Numbered from the stretch's first letter, positions 1 through 7,063 are shown. The stretch: DNA of 8,064 nucleotides from CBDUUP01 sp965370435 (GCA_965370435.1 CBDUUP010000202.1:1-8064), one strand, 5' to 3'. The notes: generated by a model not told the origin, from the letters alone. Numbers and translations: made by a program.

Positions 1-355
1 GCTGGATTCCAGATTTCATGAGGATTTTCAACTGCGCCGCCGCCGCCCCGGATAGGGATTCCGCTTCTTTGCTCAATACCAGATTCACATCAAAACCCCG
101 GTTATGCAGATGGCGCGCGCAGCACAACCCGCCGCCCCCGTTTCCCCCCGATCCGGCCAAAACCGTGATCGTCCCTCTATCGCCATCCAGCATTTCCATA
201 ACGTGCAGCGCAGTGTTCCTGCCCGCGTTCTCCATCATTTGCAGTATCCCCAGCCCAAAATCCTCTACCGCGATGCGATCAACTTCAGCCATTTCCGCCG
301 CGCTGATCGCCGGTATTTGATGGCCTTTTTTGGTATAGAAGAAATTTTCATTCAT
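1..355 (-). CDS. nnrE: NAD(P)H-hydrate epimerase (YjeF_N domain), N-terminal part, cut by the window edge
   Basis: Partial gene: 118 codons are read from ATG at 355 down to position 1 without a stop, and the rest lies beyond the left edge. The protein begins MNENFFYTKKGHQIPAIS. The family N-terminal helix region follows (EMAEVDRIAVEDFG, residues 21-34), then the MENAGR motif (41-46), a beta strand and the glycine-rich loop LAGSGGNGGGG (66-76), and ARHLHNRGF (80-88), a classic Rossmann-like YjeF_N pattern. The family interconverts the R and S epimers of hydrated NAD(P)H in the cytosol, so that the dehydratase can repair it. The usual loop is NNGGDG; here the Asp is Gly (residue 75). Whether a C-terminal dehydratase domain is fused cannot be seen, but the N-terminus is of the type shared by stand-alone and fused forms. 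I see no Shine-Dalgarno sequence. It is divergent from mobA. Family call confident; function of the variant less so. Confidence 0.88.
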   Translation of the reverse strand, partial: MNENFFYTKKGHQIPAISAAEMAEVDRIAVEDFGLGILQMMENAGRNTALHVMEMLDGDRGTITVLAGSGGNGGGGLCCARHLHNRGFDVNLVLSKEAESLSGAAAAQLKILMKSGIQ

Positions 356-360
356 CGCGA

Positions 361-366
361 GTTATA
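361..366 (-). promoter_or_regulatory. Candidate -10 box for a leaderless epimerase transcript
   Basis: On the minus strand TATAAC lies 5 nt before the epimerase ATG (355), and there is no Shine-Dalgarno sequence in between. This spacing would place the transcription start at or next to the start codon, as in leaderless genes. No convincing -35 box is seen at the usual distance. Inference from a short AT-rich motif, so weak. Confidence 0.3.
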
Positions 367-456
367 ATGTTTTGCGTCATCAATATTGGGTGTTATTGCG
401 ATTTATGATTTTGAATTGTTTGGAACAGTGAATCTTACTTTATGGTTTCGTCAGGA

Positions 457-485
457 TTCGCAATATTGTGCATGTACAGTATAAT
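457..485 (+). promoter_or_regulatory. Sigma70-like promoter upstream of mobA
   Basis: A perfect TATAAT (480-485) follows TTCGCA (457-462, four of six matches to TTGACA) with a 17-bp spacer, the ideal distance. It faces mobA. Transcription would start near 492 and leave an mRNA leader of about 120 nt before the ATG at 613. The spacer holds two small palindromes, CAATATTG (461-468) and TGTACA, which could be a regulator site or only AT-rich sequence. Confidence 0.5.
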
Positions 486-545
486 CCTCATAACGGAGCT
501 TGTTCAAGGATTCGAATCACATTTTCACTGAGCGCTAGTACGCGA

Positions 546-583
546 TGAGAGCAACAATATTATCTTATCATGGCTTGCTCTCA
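546..583. promoter_or_regulatory. Perfect 9-bp inverted repeat in the mobA leader
   Basis: TGAGAGCAA (546-554) and TTGCTCTCA (575-583) are perfect inverse complements separated by a 20-nt AT-rich loop. The repeat lies in the predicted mobA leader, 19 nt before the ribosome binding site. It could fold as an RNA hairpin or act as a protein-binding dyad. No U-run follows, so it is not an intrinsic terminator. I do not recognise the conserved core of the Moco riboswitch here. The symmetry is seen directly; any function is inference. Confidence 0.4.
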
Positions 584-601
584 ATATATCTTCTTGTCAA
601 C

Positions 602-605
602 AGGA
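602..605 (+). promoter_or_regulatory. Ribosome binding site of mobA
   Basis: AGGA lies 7 nt before the ATG at 613, a standard spacing. It supports this start over the next in-frame ATG at codon 25, which falls inside the nucleotide-binding loop. Confidence 0.6.
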
Positions 606-612
606 AAACTAA

Positions 613-1239
613 ATGTCGCCTGGACACGAAAGAAACACATTCCCCCTGAGCGTCGTCATCCAAGCGGGAGGCCGATCTACGCGCATGGGGGAGGACAAGG
701 CCTTGGCCCCTTTTCGGGGGATGACCCTGATCGAATATATTCTCCAGCAGATTGGAGAGTTGGGAGACGAGACCCTCATAATCGCCAACCAGCCTGAGGC
801 TTATGAACGTTTTGGCTTGCCGGTCAAAACGGACGTAATTCCCGACCTGGGCGCGTTGGGAGGACTTTATTCAGCAATCTATCACGCCTCCCACCAACGC
901 TGCCTCTTGTTGGCCTGCGACATGCCCTTTGTAAATCGTCCCCTTTTGGACTACTTGATTTCACTTTCTTCTGAGTATGACATCGCAATACCCCGCTTGA
1001 AACCTGAAGAGTTTGCCGAGCCTTTCCGCGCGGTTTACAAAAAAAGCTGCCTTCCTCCAATTAAAAACGCTCTCGATGAAGGCCAGCGGAAACTGATTAG
1101 CTTCTTCGGCCAAATGAAAGTTCGTTACGTGGACTCGTCGGAAATAGCCCAGTTTGACCCCCAATTCCGTTCGTTCTTCAACGTCAACACGCCGGAAGAT
1201 TTGGCCGAGGCTGAAAGGATGGCGGATGACTCAGGCTAG
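613..1239 (+). CDS. mobA: Molybdenum cofactor guanylyltransferase (MobA family)
   Basis: A complete 208-aa protein, close to the usual MobA length of about 190-210. MobA transfers GMP from GTP to molybdopterin-bound Mo to make the guanine dinucleotide form of the cofactor used by DMSO-reductase-family enzymes. Visible motifs are the nucleotide loop QAGGRSTRMGEDKA (17-30) with the conserved Arg24, Gly26 and Lys29; LGALGGLYSAI (79-89), the counterpart of the family GPLAGI segment; the metal-binding ACDMPFV (101-107, Asp103); EPFRAVYKKSCLP (136-148); and the C-terminal NVNTPEDL (190-197). All expected blocks are intact and there is no membrane segment, so it should be cytosolic. Start chosen from AGGA at 602-605. 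It stands alone, divergent from the epimerase gene and convergent with the VWA operon. The related MocA cytidylyltransferase, or another nucleotidyltransferase, is a less likely alternative. No molybdoenzyme gene is in the window. Confidence 0.9.
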   Translation: MSPGHERNTFPLSVVIQAGGRSTRMGEDKALAPFRGMTLIEYILQQIGELGDETLIIANQPEAYERFGLPVKTDVIPDLGALGGLYSAIYHASHQRCLLLACDMPFVNRPLLDYLISLSSEYDIAIPRLKPEEFAEPFRAVYKKSCLPPIKNALDEGQRKLISFFGQMKVRYVDSSEIAQFDPQFRSFFNVNTPEDLAEAERMADDSG

Positions 1240-1275
1240 GGTTGTAAATCAAAATACACCGGCAATAGATTTTGT
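1240..1275. other. Short convergent intergenic gap without a clear terminator
   Basis: Only 36 bp separate the mobA stop from the stop of the last operon gene on the other strand. The gap holds an AT-rich 6-bp inverted repeat, CAAAAT (1250-1255) and ATTTTG (1269-1274), with a 13-nt loop and no GC stem or long U-run. I would not call it an intrinsic terminator. Termination may be Rho-dependent, or transcripts may overlap. Confidence 0.5.
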
Positions 1276-4209
1276 TTAATCCTTCTCGCCGCGGTCTTTT
1301 TTAGAGCGTTTCCGGGCCAAGAGAGCTTCGGTTGTTGAGACGAACTCGTCCTTCTGTTCTGGATGTTTGACTACTTGAGGAGGCGTTTCATCTGTTTGAG
1401 CATCAGCTATCGATGGCTCAGGTTTCTCGATCTTGGTATCTGGCTGAAGGGGCGCAGATTGCAGCTTTTCTGGCTTGACTAGCTCAACCTCGGTTATCTC
1501 TTTGGCTCGCTTTTTGGCTCGCAGCAATGATGACATACGCCGGGATCTTCGGGGCGTAACCGCCGTCTCTATTACCCGTCTTATATTTAGACGCTCCAAT
1601 AGACTATTCCATCCGCGTCGAATTTCTCCCGCTGTTATCACCAGGCGGCGCACGGCGATGTCCAAAGGAAGCAGTACAGCGGCCAGCGTCAACAGCCAAA
1701 TCCAGATCGAGCGGGTAGCCCGCGGCGCAGACAGCGTGTGAGCGAAAACCTCGCCAGGCTCTCCTGATAATGTTCTACCGCCAACAGCTTCAGCCATGCG
1801 GCTCAACCCTTCTACATTAGATTGCAAGTTGCGGTATTCAGGAGAATAGGTCAGCACCCATCCTGCGATGACCGAGACGGGTTCTGCGCCCGGGGTTGAT
1901 GATATGCCGCTCACCGCGATCATGTAGGCCCCCTGGGTGCGCGGATAGAAGATGGCTTCGTAGCGTCCTGGTGCGGTCTGCTGGAGTTCGATGGTTTGAA
2001 CGCTGCCATCCGGGGCGATGACATTGGCTAACATCACGTAGCCATTTAAATATTGGCCCTCAAATTGAGCGTTAACGATGATGTGGGCGGCTTCGCCCTC
2101 CAGTTCCACGCGCACACTCAAAGCGGTTTGAGTCTGGCGGTTGATGGTATAACTCACCGCTTGCGCCCAGAAGGTGGGGAATTTATTCCAACTTACCCAA
2201 TCCCGCGCCCACCGTCCGGTAGCATCGGACGTAAAGGCCACCGCCCGGCCTAACCCATACTGCCAGACCGCCAGGATTGGGTCGCCCATATGGGAGGCGA
2301 GGATGGTTTGGGCGGTGTCTTTGGTGGTCGCGCCGACGTATCCATGCAGCGGCGGCGCTTCATGGATGCCGGTTAATATCGGGGAAGGGTTGACCAACTT
2401 GGGATTGAAAGTTTCTTCGATGATATAAGAACGCGTTGCCAGCGAGGTTTCCTCGGTGAAGATACTGGGGATGGAACTGGGATCGGCTGTAAAGTGATAG
2501 CGGCCGCCGCCGAGTTGGGCGATTTGCCTCAACCAGGGAGCCGCGTCGCTCCCCACTGCCACCGCGGATAGAGTGATCCCCTCATCTACGAATAACCTCT
2601 CGACCAAGTCGGGGATGCCAGTTTGGTCTGCGCCGCCATCGGTGAGCAGGATGACGTGTTTTACAGTGGCCGGGTCGTCGGGCAGGACCCGGGCCATCGC
2701 TTGCAGCCCGGCCATAATGTCCGTGCCTCCGCCCGCGCGGATGCTGCCGATATTATTTATTATGGTGTCAGGATCAGACAGGTCGGTTATGGGCACCACC
2801 CATTCAGCGCTTTCATCGAAGGCGATCACCCCTACTCGGTCAGTTGGGAAAAGTAACTCGATGGAGCGGATGGCAGCTTCTTTAGCCAGTTCCATTTTCG
2901 AAACGCCGCTTCCGGCGCTGGTCATACTGCCGGATTTATCAATGATGAAGACGATTGTCAGGGTCGGGCGGCGCAACTCATCTTTTATTTGCATTTCGAC
3001 CGGCAGAGTTTCCTCGAGTGGGGTGCGGAAATATCCGCCCACGCCGTAGCTGGTTGGCCCGCCGACGACGACAAGCCCGCCCCCCAGGTCGCGCACGTAG
3101 GATTGCACCGCCAACATTTGTCTCTGGCTGAATTGGCGCGCAGGAACGTCAATGATGACCAGCGAGGCATATTCCGCCAAAAGGGGCAGCTCTGTCGGCA
3201 AGCCGCCGGGGCCTACGACCACTACATCAAACCCCGCGGCGGTTAAAGCATTGTACAAATAGGAGTATTCATCCGGCCGGTTTTCCCGGCCATATCCCAG
3301 GCTTTCTCCCTCCTCCGGCGCAACCAGCAATATTTTCGGAGGGCCGCTCACCTGAGAGAAGGTATCAAGTTCGTTGTTCTGGTAATAGCCATCCGTTGAA
3401 GTTGAAATCTGAACGGTGTAATTGATAAACCCGGTTTCCGTGGCGATTAGAGGGACGCTGAAGGATTGCACCCCTCGGTTGAGTTGATATGCGGCCTCGT
3501 AAACCACCTGCCCTCCCGCCAGAATGCGGACGTTCGCAAGGGTGGCCTCGGTAGAGTTAACCGAAAATCTCAGGTTGAAACTTTCTCCCTGGTAAAGAAA
3601 ACCGGGCGTTTCCACGTCAGTGACCATCGTTTCCGGCCCGGTGGCAATCGTGAACGGGAGAACGACAACCTCAACGCCCGAGGCCGCGGCCAGGCGCGCA
3701 GCCGCCAGCGCATCGCCGGAGGTCATCGCCCCATCCGATAGGACCACCAGCCGCCGGGCTGTCTCCGGTGGATAAAGCGCCAACGCCAACCGGATGGCCT
3801 CAGCCAGGTCGGTCTGGTTGGTGCTGGGAATGGAAGTGAACATCTCTAAATTCTGGCTGGCCGACATGGGACGCTCCACCAGTGCATCGCCCCCAAACAC
3901 GATCACCGCGGCTTGATCCTCAGCCCCCATCTCTTTCAACGCCTCGCTGACGTACTCAAACGCCGCCACCTGGGCGGAATCTGGCATGGAGTCAGACATA
4001 TCCACCAGGAAAACGACCGCCAATTGGTCAGAGGGCCGTTTGATCTCCAAGCCTGCCAGGGCCAGGATCAGACACCCGGCGATAACTAATCTGATCCCCA
4101 GAGAGACACTCTCCCGCCGTCTGCTCGGCCCGCGCACCGGCCATCCCAGCAATGCAAAAACTGGGAGCAGCAAGAGCAAGAGTAGGGTGAGTGGCGAAGT
4201 AAACCGCAT
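1276..4209 (-). CDS. Large membrane protein with two VWA domains around a glutamine-amidotransferase-like domain
   Basis: A 977-aa protein, the last gene of the MoxR operon. Two N-terminal membrane helices (about 5-24 and 37-54) flank an Arg-rich loop. VWA1 (about 63-190) has an intact MIDAS: DMSDS (70-74), TD (133-134) and the Asp of LSDG (159). A beta-sandwich-like stretch (about 195-285) follows, then a GATase-like segment (about 291-410) with the GGGLVVVGGPTSYG turn. VWA2 (about 416-590) also has a full MIDAS: DKSGS (424-428), TD (496-497) and LTDGG (522-526). Next come WQYGLGRAVAFTSD (649-662) and another beta-rich part. A third helix (about 836-855) leads to a 122-residue tail rich in Arg, Lys, Glu and Pro. 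The only cysteine is C46, within a helix, so no amidotransferase nucleophile exists. Positive-inside signals put residues 55-835 outside the membrane. The Shine-Dalgarno is weak (GAAAG, 11 nt from ATG). Client unknown. Confidence 0.85.
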   Translation of the reverse strand: MRFTSPLTLLLLLLLPVFALLGWPVRGPSRRRESVSLGIRLVIAGCLILALAGLEIKRPSDQLAVVFLVDMSDSMPDSAQVAAFEYVSEALKEMGAEDQAAVIVFGGDALVERPMSASQNLEMFTSIPSTNQTDLAEAIRLALALYPPETARRLVVLSDGAMTSGDALAAARLAAASGVEVVVLPFTIATGPETMVTDVETPGFLYQGESFNLRFSVNSTEATLANVRILAGGQVVYEAAYQLNRGVQSFSVPLIATETGFINYTVQISTSTDGYYQNNELDTFSQVSGPPKILLVAPEEGESLGYGRENRPDEYSYLYNALTAAGFDVVVVGPGGLPTELPLLAEYASLVIIDVPARQFSQRQMLAVQSYVRDLGGGLVVVGGPTSYGVGGYFRTPLEETLPVEMQIKDELRRPTLTIVFIIDKSGSMTSAGSGVSKMELAKEAAIRSIELLFPTDRVGVIAFDESAEWVVPITDLSDPDTIINNIGSIRAGGGTDIMAGLQAMARVLPDDPATVKHVILLTDGGADQTGIPDLVERLFVDEGITLSAVAVGSDAAPWLRQIAQLGGGRYHFTADPSSIPSIFTEETSLATRSYIIEETFNPKLVNPSPILTGIHEAPPLHGYVGATTKDTAQTILASHMGDPILAVWQYGLGRAVAFTSDATGRWARDWVSWNKFPTFWAQAVSYTINRQTQTALSVRVELEGEAAHIIVNAQFEGQYLNGYVMLANVIAPDGSVQTIELQQTAPGRYEAIFYPRTQGAYMIAVSGISSTPGAEPVSVIAGWVLTYSPEYRNLQSNVEGLSRMAEAVGGRTLSGEPGEVFAHTLSAPRATRSIWIWLLTLAAVLLPLDIAVRRLVITAGEIRRGWNSLLERLNIRRVIETAVTPRRSRRMSSLLRAKKRAKEITEVELVKPEKLQSAPLQPDTKIEKPEPSIADAQTDETPPQVVKHPEQKDEFVSTTEALLARKRSKKDRGEKD

Positions 4210-4235
4210 TTTAGAATATTCTTTCTTCTATCGTA

Positions 4236-4257
4236 GGGGCGCACTGCTGTGCGCCCC
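4236..4257. repeat. Perfect GC-rich hairpin between the two VWA genes
   Basis: GGGGCGCAC (4236-4244) and GTGCGCCCC (4249-4257) are perfect inverse complements with the 4-nt loop TGCT. The hairpin starts 5 nt after the stop of the 640-aa gene and ends 26 nt before the ATG of the 977-aa gene, in the only real spacer of the operon. No U-run follows on either strand, so it is unlikely to be an intrinsic terminator. The form 'TAGGGGCGC...GCGCCCC' resembles small dispersed inverted repeats I associate with Chloroflexota genomes, but a repeat family cannot be shown from one copy. A separate 10-bp palindrome, AGAATATTCT, lies at 4213-4222, just before the next start. Confidence 0.6.
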
Positions 4258-4262
4258 GAAAT

Positions 4263-6185
4263 TTATCTATTACGAGTAACTTTTCTCAAATTTCGCATTT
4301 TCTCAATCAAGTCAATGGACACTACTCGCCTCTGGTGGTAAACCCACCATTCGACCAGCAGGGTGACAACTGCCAATCCTGCCAACCACGGCCATAGCTC
4401 ACGCTGCCCGACTTGGTTCTCCGGGGAGGCGGCGACTTCCCTCCGCCCGATATGAAGGCTTTCCGCCGGTCGAATATCCGATTCGATGGGGGAGAATAGG
4501 TTGACAGCGAAGCTATCCTCGGTTTCCCCAGATTCTGAGGAATACGTCACCGTGTACAAGCCAAGCTCTTCTGTGTTGTCGAAGATGACTCCGCTATCCC
4601 CAATAGCGGGGCTGTACACTAAGCCGGACGGTGAAGTAATAGTTACGCTGGTGACGCCGATCTCGGGGGAGATGTGCAGGTTGTCTCCAGGGCGGAGGGG
4701 GGCTTCGGTTTCAAAAGCCTGGGGTTGGGTCAAGAAGGTCAATAAATTCGAGAAGAGGATAGGGAAAGCGATTTGCAGAGGCAGGTCCGAGTCATGCAGA
4801 TCAAAGGTCACTACCGCCACGCGCCGCCCGCCGGTTTCTCCGGCGAAAACCAACGGCCCATTAGGTGTGTCCACCAGCGCCTCAGCCCAGACAGGGAGGA
4901 TGACTCGATGAGCCTCCTTGATGTGGATATTATCCCAGGCGACGAAAAGGGTTAGAGGATGTTCGACAACTTCAACCTCGGAAAAATCCGTGAATACCTC
5001 CCCAACCATAAAAAGTTCATTTGTTGGCGGGTTGACCAGCAGGAGGTCTCCCTCCGGCAACTCGCCGGGAATGATCCCATCGAACACGTATAGGTCGAAA
5101 GGTTCATTTGGAATACTCAGTTCATTCTCATCATTGGGCAAGGCTCGGAAAGGAGTGATGCCGGGAATCGCGGTGAGCAACTGCTCCAAAAAAATATTCC
5201 CTGGCGAAATGAGCAAAGTCCGGCCTTCGTTGGCGGGTTGATAAATGGCGAAAGCCGCGTCGTCAAGGGATAGGGTATCCAAACGCGTATCGGCATTCAC
5301 CGCGTCGCTCAACCGTGCTTCGTAGACTGCCTTCTGATTGGGGAGGCTGGACAGGGTTACGCTTGCGTTGCTCCCGCCTTTCAAATTTAGACTGCGGGAA
5401 TCGAGGAATTCGCCATCCCGGTAAAACGAAAGCAGGACGGTCTGTTCGGCGTCACCGTGGTTGGTCACACTGGCAAAAAGCTCAGGCCCCTCCGCCGCCG
5501 GACGCAGCGCCAGCGCGGTGATGGCGACGTTTTCCACGCTCAAACCAATGGAGACGAAACGAACTTCTCCGGGAAGAGGCGGAAGACCCTCCGTCTGCAT
5601 GCCGCCATCCGAAATGATGACGATGGTCGAGGTCTTCTCCGCGCTGCCCACTGCGCCCGCGGCCAGAGCGAAAGCTGCGCTCCAATCGGTTGTGCCCTGG
5701 GTGGGCTGGGCGGTTCCCAATGCCTGACGCAGTTCGCCTTTGTCGCCTTCTCTGCTGATTAGGGTGGACGGCTGTTCTCCGGCCAAGATAATTGTCATTT
5801 GTGAGTCCCCGGATAGACCACTGATGAGCGATAAGACTTCCGACTTCGCTGCCTCGAATCTTGAAGGAGAAACGTCTGTCGCCTGCATTGAAGCGGATGC
5901 ATCCAAGAGAACCACCACAGAACCCGATGCCACCGCCGCTACCTGAATGGAAGGTCTTGCTAATCCCAATACCAACAACGCCAGGATCAGCAATTGCAAA
6001 AAAAGCAGCAGGTTGCGCTTGAGCCGCTGCCAGGGCGTGTTGGCCTGACGATCTCGCAGCATCAATTGCCAAAGCATAGTAGAGGAAACCTCCACCTCCC
6101 TGCGGCGCAGTTTTAGCATGTACAGGATGATGATTGGAGCGGCCAAAGCTCCCATCGCCAACCAGATTGGGCTGAGAAAACTCAT
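4263..6185 (-). CDS. BatA-like VWA-domain membrane protein
   Basis: A 640-aa protein, third gene of the operon. The N-terminus (FLSPIWLAMGALAAPIIILYML) is the BatA/aerotolerance-type membrane region. Helix 1 is at about 5-23, a basic loop (KLRRREVEV ... RLKRN) spans about 25-58, and helix 2 is at about 59-77, ending in the typical LARP. A VWA domain (about 88-215) follows with a complete MIDAS: DASAS (95-99), TTDW (165-168) and SDGG (192-195). Beta-rich segments come next, then a degenerate GATase-like region (about 321-480) containing FDLYVFDG and GGRRVAVVTFDLHDSD. A last helix (about 598-615) precedes a short basic tail. I see no cysteine at all. The positive-inside rule places residues 78-597 outside the membrane. 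Its start codon overlaps the DUF58 stop (ATGA), implying translational coupling. It likely interacts with the MoxR/DUF58 pair; the exact role is unknown. Confidence 0.85.
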   Translation of the reverse strand: MSFLSPIWLAMGALAAPIIILYMLKLRRREVEVSSTMLWQLMLRDRQANTPWQRLKRNLLLFLQLLILALLVLGLARPSIQVAAVASGSVVVLLDASASMQATDVSPSRFEAAKSEVLSLISGLSGDSQMTIILAGEQPSTLISREGDKGELRQALGTAQPTQGTTDWSAAFALAAGAVGSAEKTSTIVIISDGGMQTEGLPPLPGEVRFVSIGLSVENVAITALALRPAAEGPELFASVTNHGDAEQTVLLSFYRDGEFLDSRSLNLKGGSNASVTLSSLPNQKAVYEARLSDAVNADTRLDTLSLDDAAFAIYQPANEGRTLLISPGNIFLEQLLTAIPGITPFRALPNDENELSIPNEPFDLYVFDGIIPGELPEGDLLLVNPPTNELFMVGEVFTDFSEVEVVEHPLTLFVAWDNIHIKEAHRVILPVWAEALVDTPNGPLVFAGETGGRRVAVVTFDLHDSDLPLQIAFPILFSNLLTFLTQPQAFETEAPLRPGDNLHISPEIGVTSVTITSPSGLVYSPAIGDSGVIFDNTEELGLYTVTYSSESGETEDSFAVNLFSPIESDIRPAESLHIGRREVAASPENQVGQRELWPWLAGLAVVTLLVEWWVYHQRRVVSIDLIEKMRNLRKVTRNR

Positions 6186-7063
6186 TTCGCCACCCCCGCT
6201 TTGCGCAGGCTATAAAGGACGACTTTATCCCAGGCTTCAACAGTGTTCAGGCCCAGATAGCGTATATCGCGTTTCCGGCAGTTGGTTTGAATTTCATTTC
6301 GCCATCCCGAAACCCGGCGGCGATACAGATCACGCAACCCGCCATCCAGGGAGACTTCTTGGGTGTGTCCGGTCTCCATATCTACCAAGCGCAAGTCACC
6401 GGCCAGCGGCGGATCGAGTTCATCCGGTGTAAGGGTGTGCAGTAAGACGACCTCATGCCCGCGATATTGCAGTTGGTTGAGACCGGTTTGGTATCCGTTA
6501 GGGGAAAATAAATCTGAAATAAGAAAAGTGAGGCCGGGGCGATGAGCGGTGCGTACATATTCGCCCAGGGAACTGTTGAGGTCGGTGATTCCTGATGGAG
6601 TTTGCTCTTCCAGAAATGCCAGGTAGCGCAGGAGATGTTGCTGTCCCCTTGTGGGGCCGAATTGAGGCATCCCTTTGCTTTCGTTGAGCAGCGCGACCGT
6701 CAATCTATCTCCAGCCCCAAGCGCGATAGCGCCAATGGCGGCTGCCAATCGCAGGGCATAGCGAAACTTATGAGTCTCCTCTTCTCCCCAATCCATGGAT
6801 TGTGAAGCGTCCACCAGAATGTGAACCGCCAGGTCTTCTTCTTCTTCCAGCAATTTGATGAATGGCCGGTCTAGGCGGGCGTAAACGTTCCAGTCCAGGC
6901 GGCGCAGATCGTCGCCGGGAGCGTAATCACGGTAATCGGCGAACTCGATGCTGGTTCCGCGCTTTGTGGAGCGGCGTTCGCCCTTCATCACACCCGCGCG
7001 CACTCGGGTGGCGATCAACGCCAACCCATTCAGCTTGCGGAGGGTGTTTTCGTCAAAGATCAA
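6182..7063 (-). CDS. DUF58 family protein (soluble, VWA-like)
   Basis: A 293-aa protein, second gene of the operon. The DUF58 signature is very clear: IEFADYRDYAPGDDLRRLDWNVYAR (39-63) followed by PFIKLLEEEED (67-77). The C-terminal half is VWA-like with a complete MIDAS: DASQS (85-89), TD (160-161) and SDLF (183-186). There are no membrane helices, unlike longer DUF58 proteins of about 400 aa with two N-terminal helices, so this is the short cytosolic form. The start is TTG at 7063, which overlaps the MoxR stop as TTGA. The next in-frame ATG, at codon 26, would remove residues that align with the usual N-terminal helix of the family, so TTG is preferred. DUF58 genes sit next to moxR in very many bacteria and are thought to work with the ATPase on client proteins. 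No biochemical activity is established for this one. Confidence 0.88.
   Translation of the reverse strand: MIFDENTLRKLNGLALIATRVRAGVMKGERRSTKRGTSIEFADYRDYAPGDDLRRLDWNVYARLDRPFIKLLEEEEDLAVHILVDASQSMDWGEEETHKFRYALRLAAAIGAIALGAGDRLTVALLNESKGMPQFGPTRGQQHLLRYLAFLEEQTPSGITDLNSSLGEYVRTAHRPGLTFLISDLFSPNGYQTGLNQLQYRGHEVVLLHTLTPDELDPPLAGDLRLVDMETGHTQEVSLDGGLRDLYRRRVSGWRNEIQTNCRKRDIRYLGLNTVEAWDKVVLYSLRKAGVAK

Noticed and set aside
492..612. A Moco riboswitch in front of mobA
   Set aside because: There is only one simple hairpin. I cannot identify the multi-stem conserved core of that RNA class, so the call would be guesswork.
570..797. A small plus-strand frame beginning before mobA
   Set aside because: It overlaps the MobA nucleotide-binding region in another frame, and its product is Arg/Gly/Pro-rich without motifs.
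1250..1274. Inverted repeat CAAAAT / ATTTTG between the convergent genes as a terminator
   Set aside because: The stem is only 6 bp, mostly A-T pairs, with a 13-nt loop and no proper U-run on either strand.
2573..3049. A 158-codon open frame on the plus strand inside the 977-aa gene
   Set aside because: It is antisense to the VWA2 coding region with its intact MIDAS, has a Ser-rich, motif-free product, and no ribosome binding site stands out.
4236..4257. The GC-rich hairpin as an intrinsic terminator inside the operon
   Set aside because: There is no U-run after it in either direction, and a full-length intact gene of the same pathway follows 26 nt downstream.
5482..6240. A long open frame on the minus strand (about 250 codons) overlapping the start of the 640-aa VWA gene
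   Set aside because: Its product is low in hydrophobic structure and rich in Gly, Arg, Ser and His, as expected for a shifted frame. The overlapping VWA frame has clear domains and motifs.
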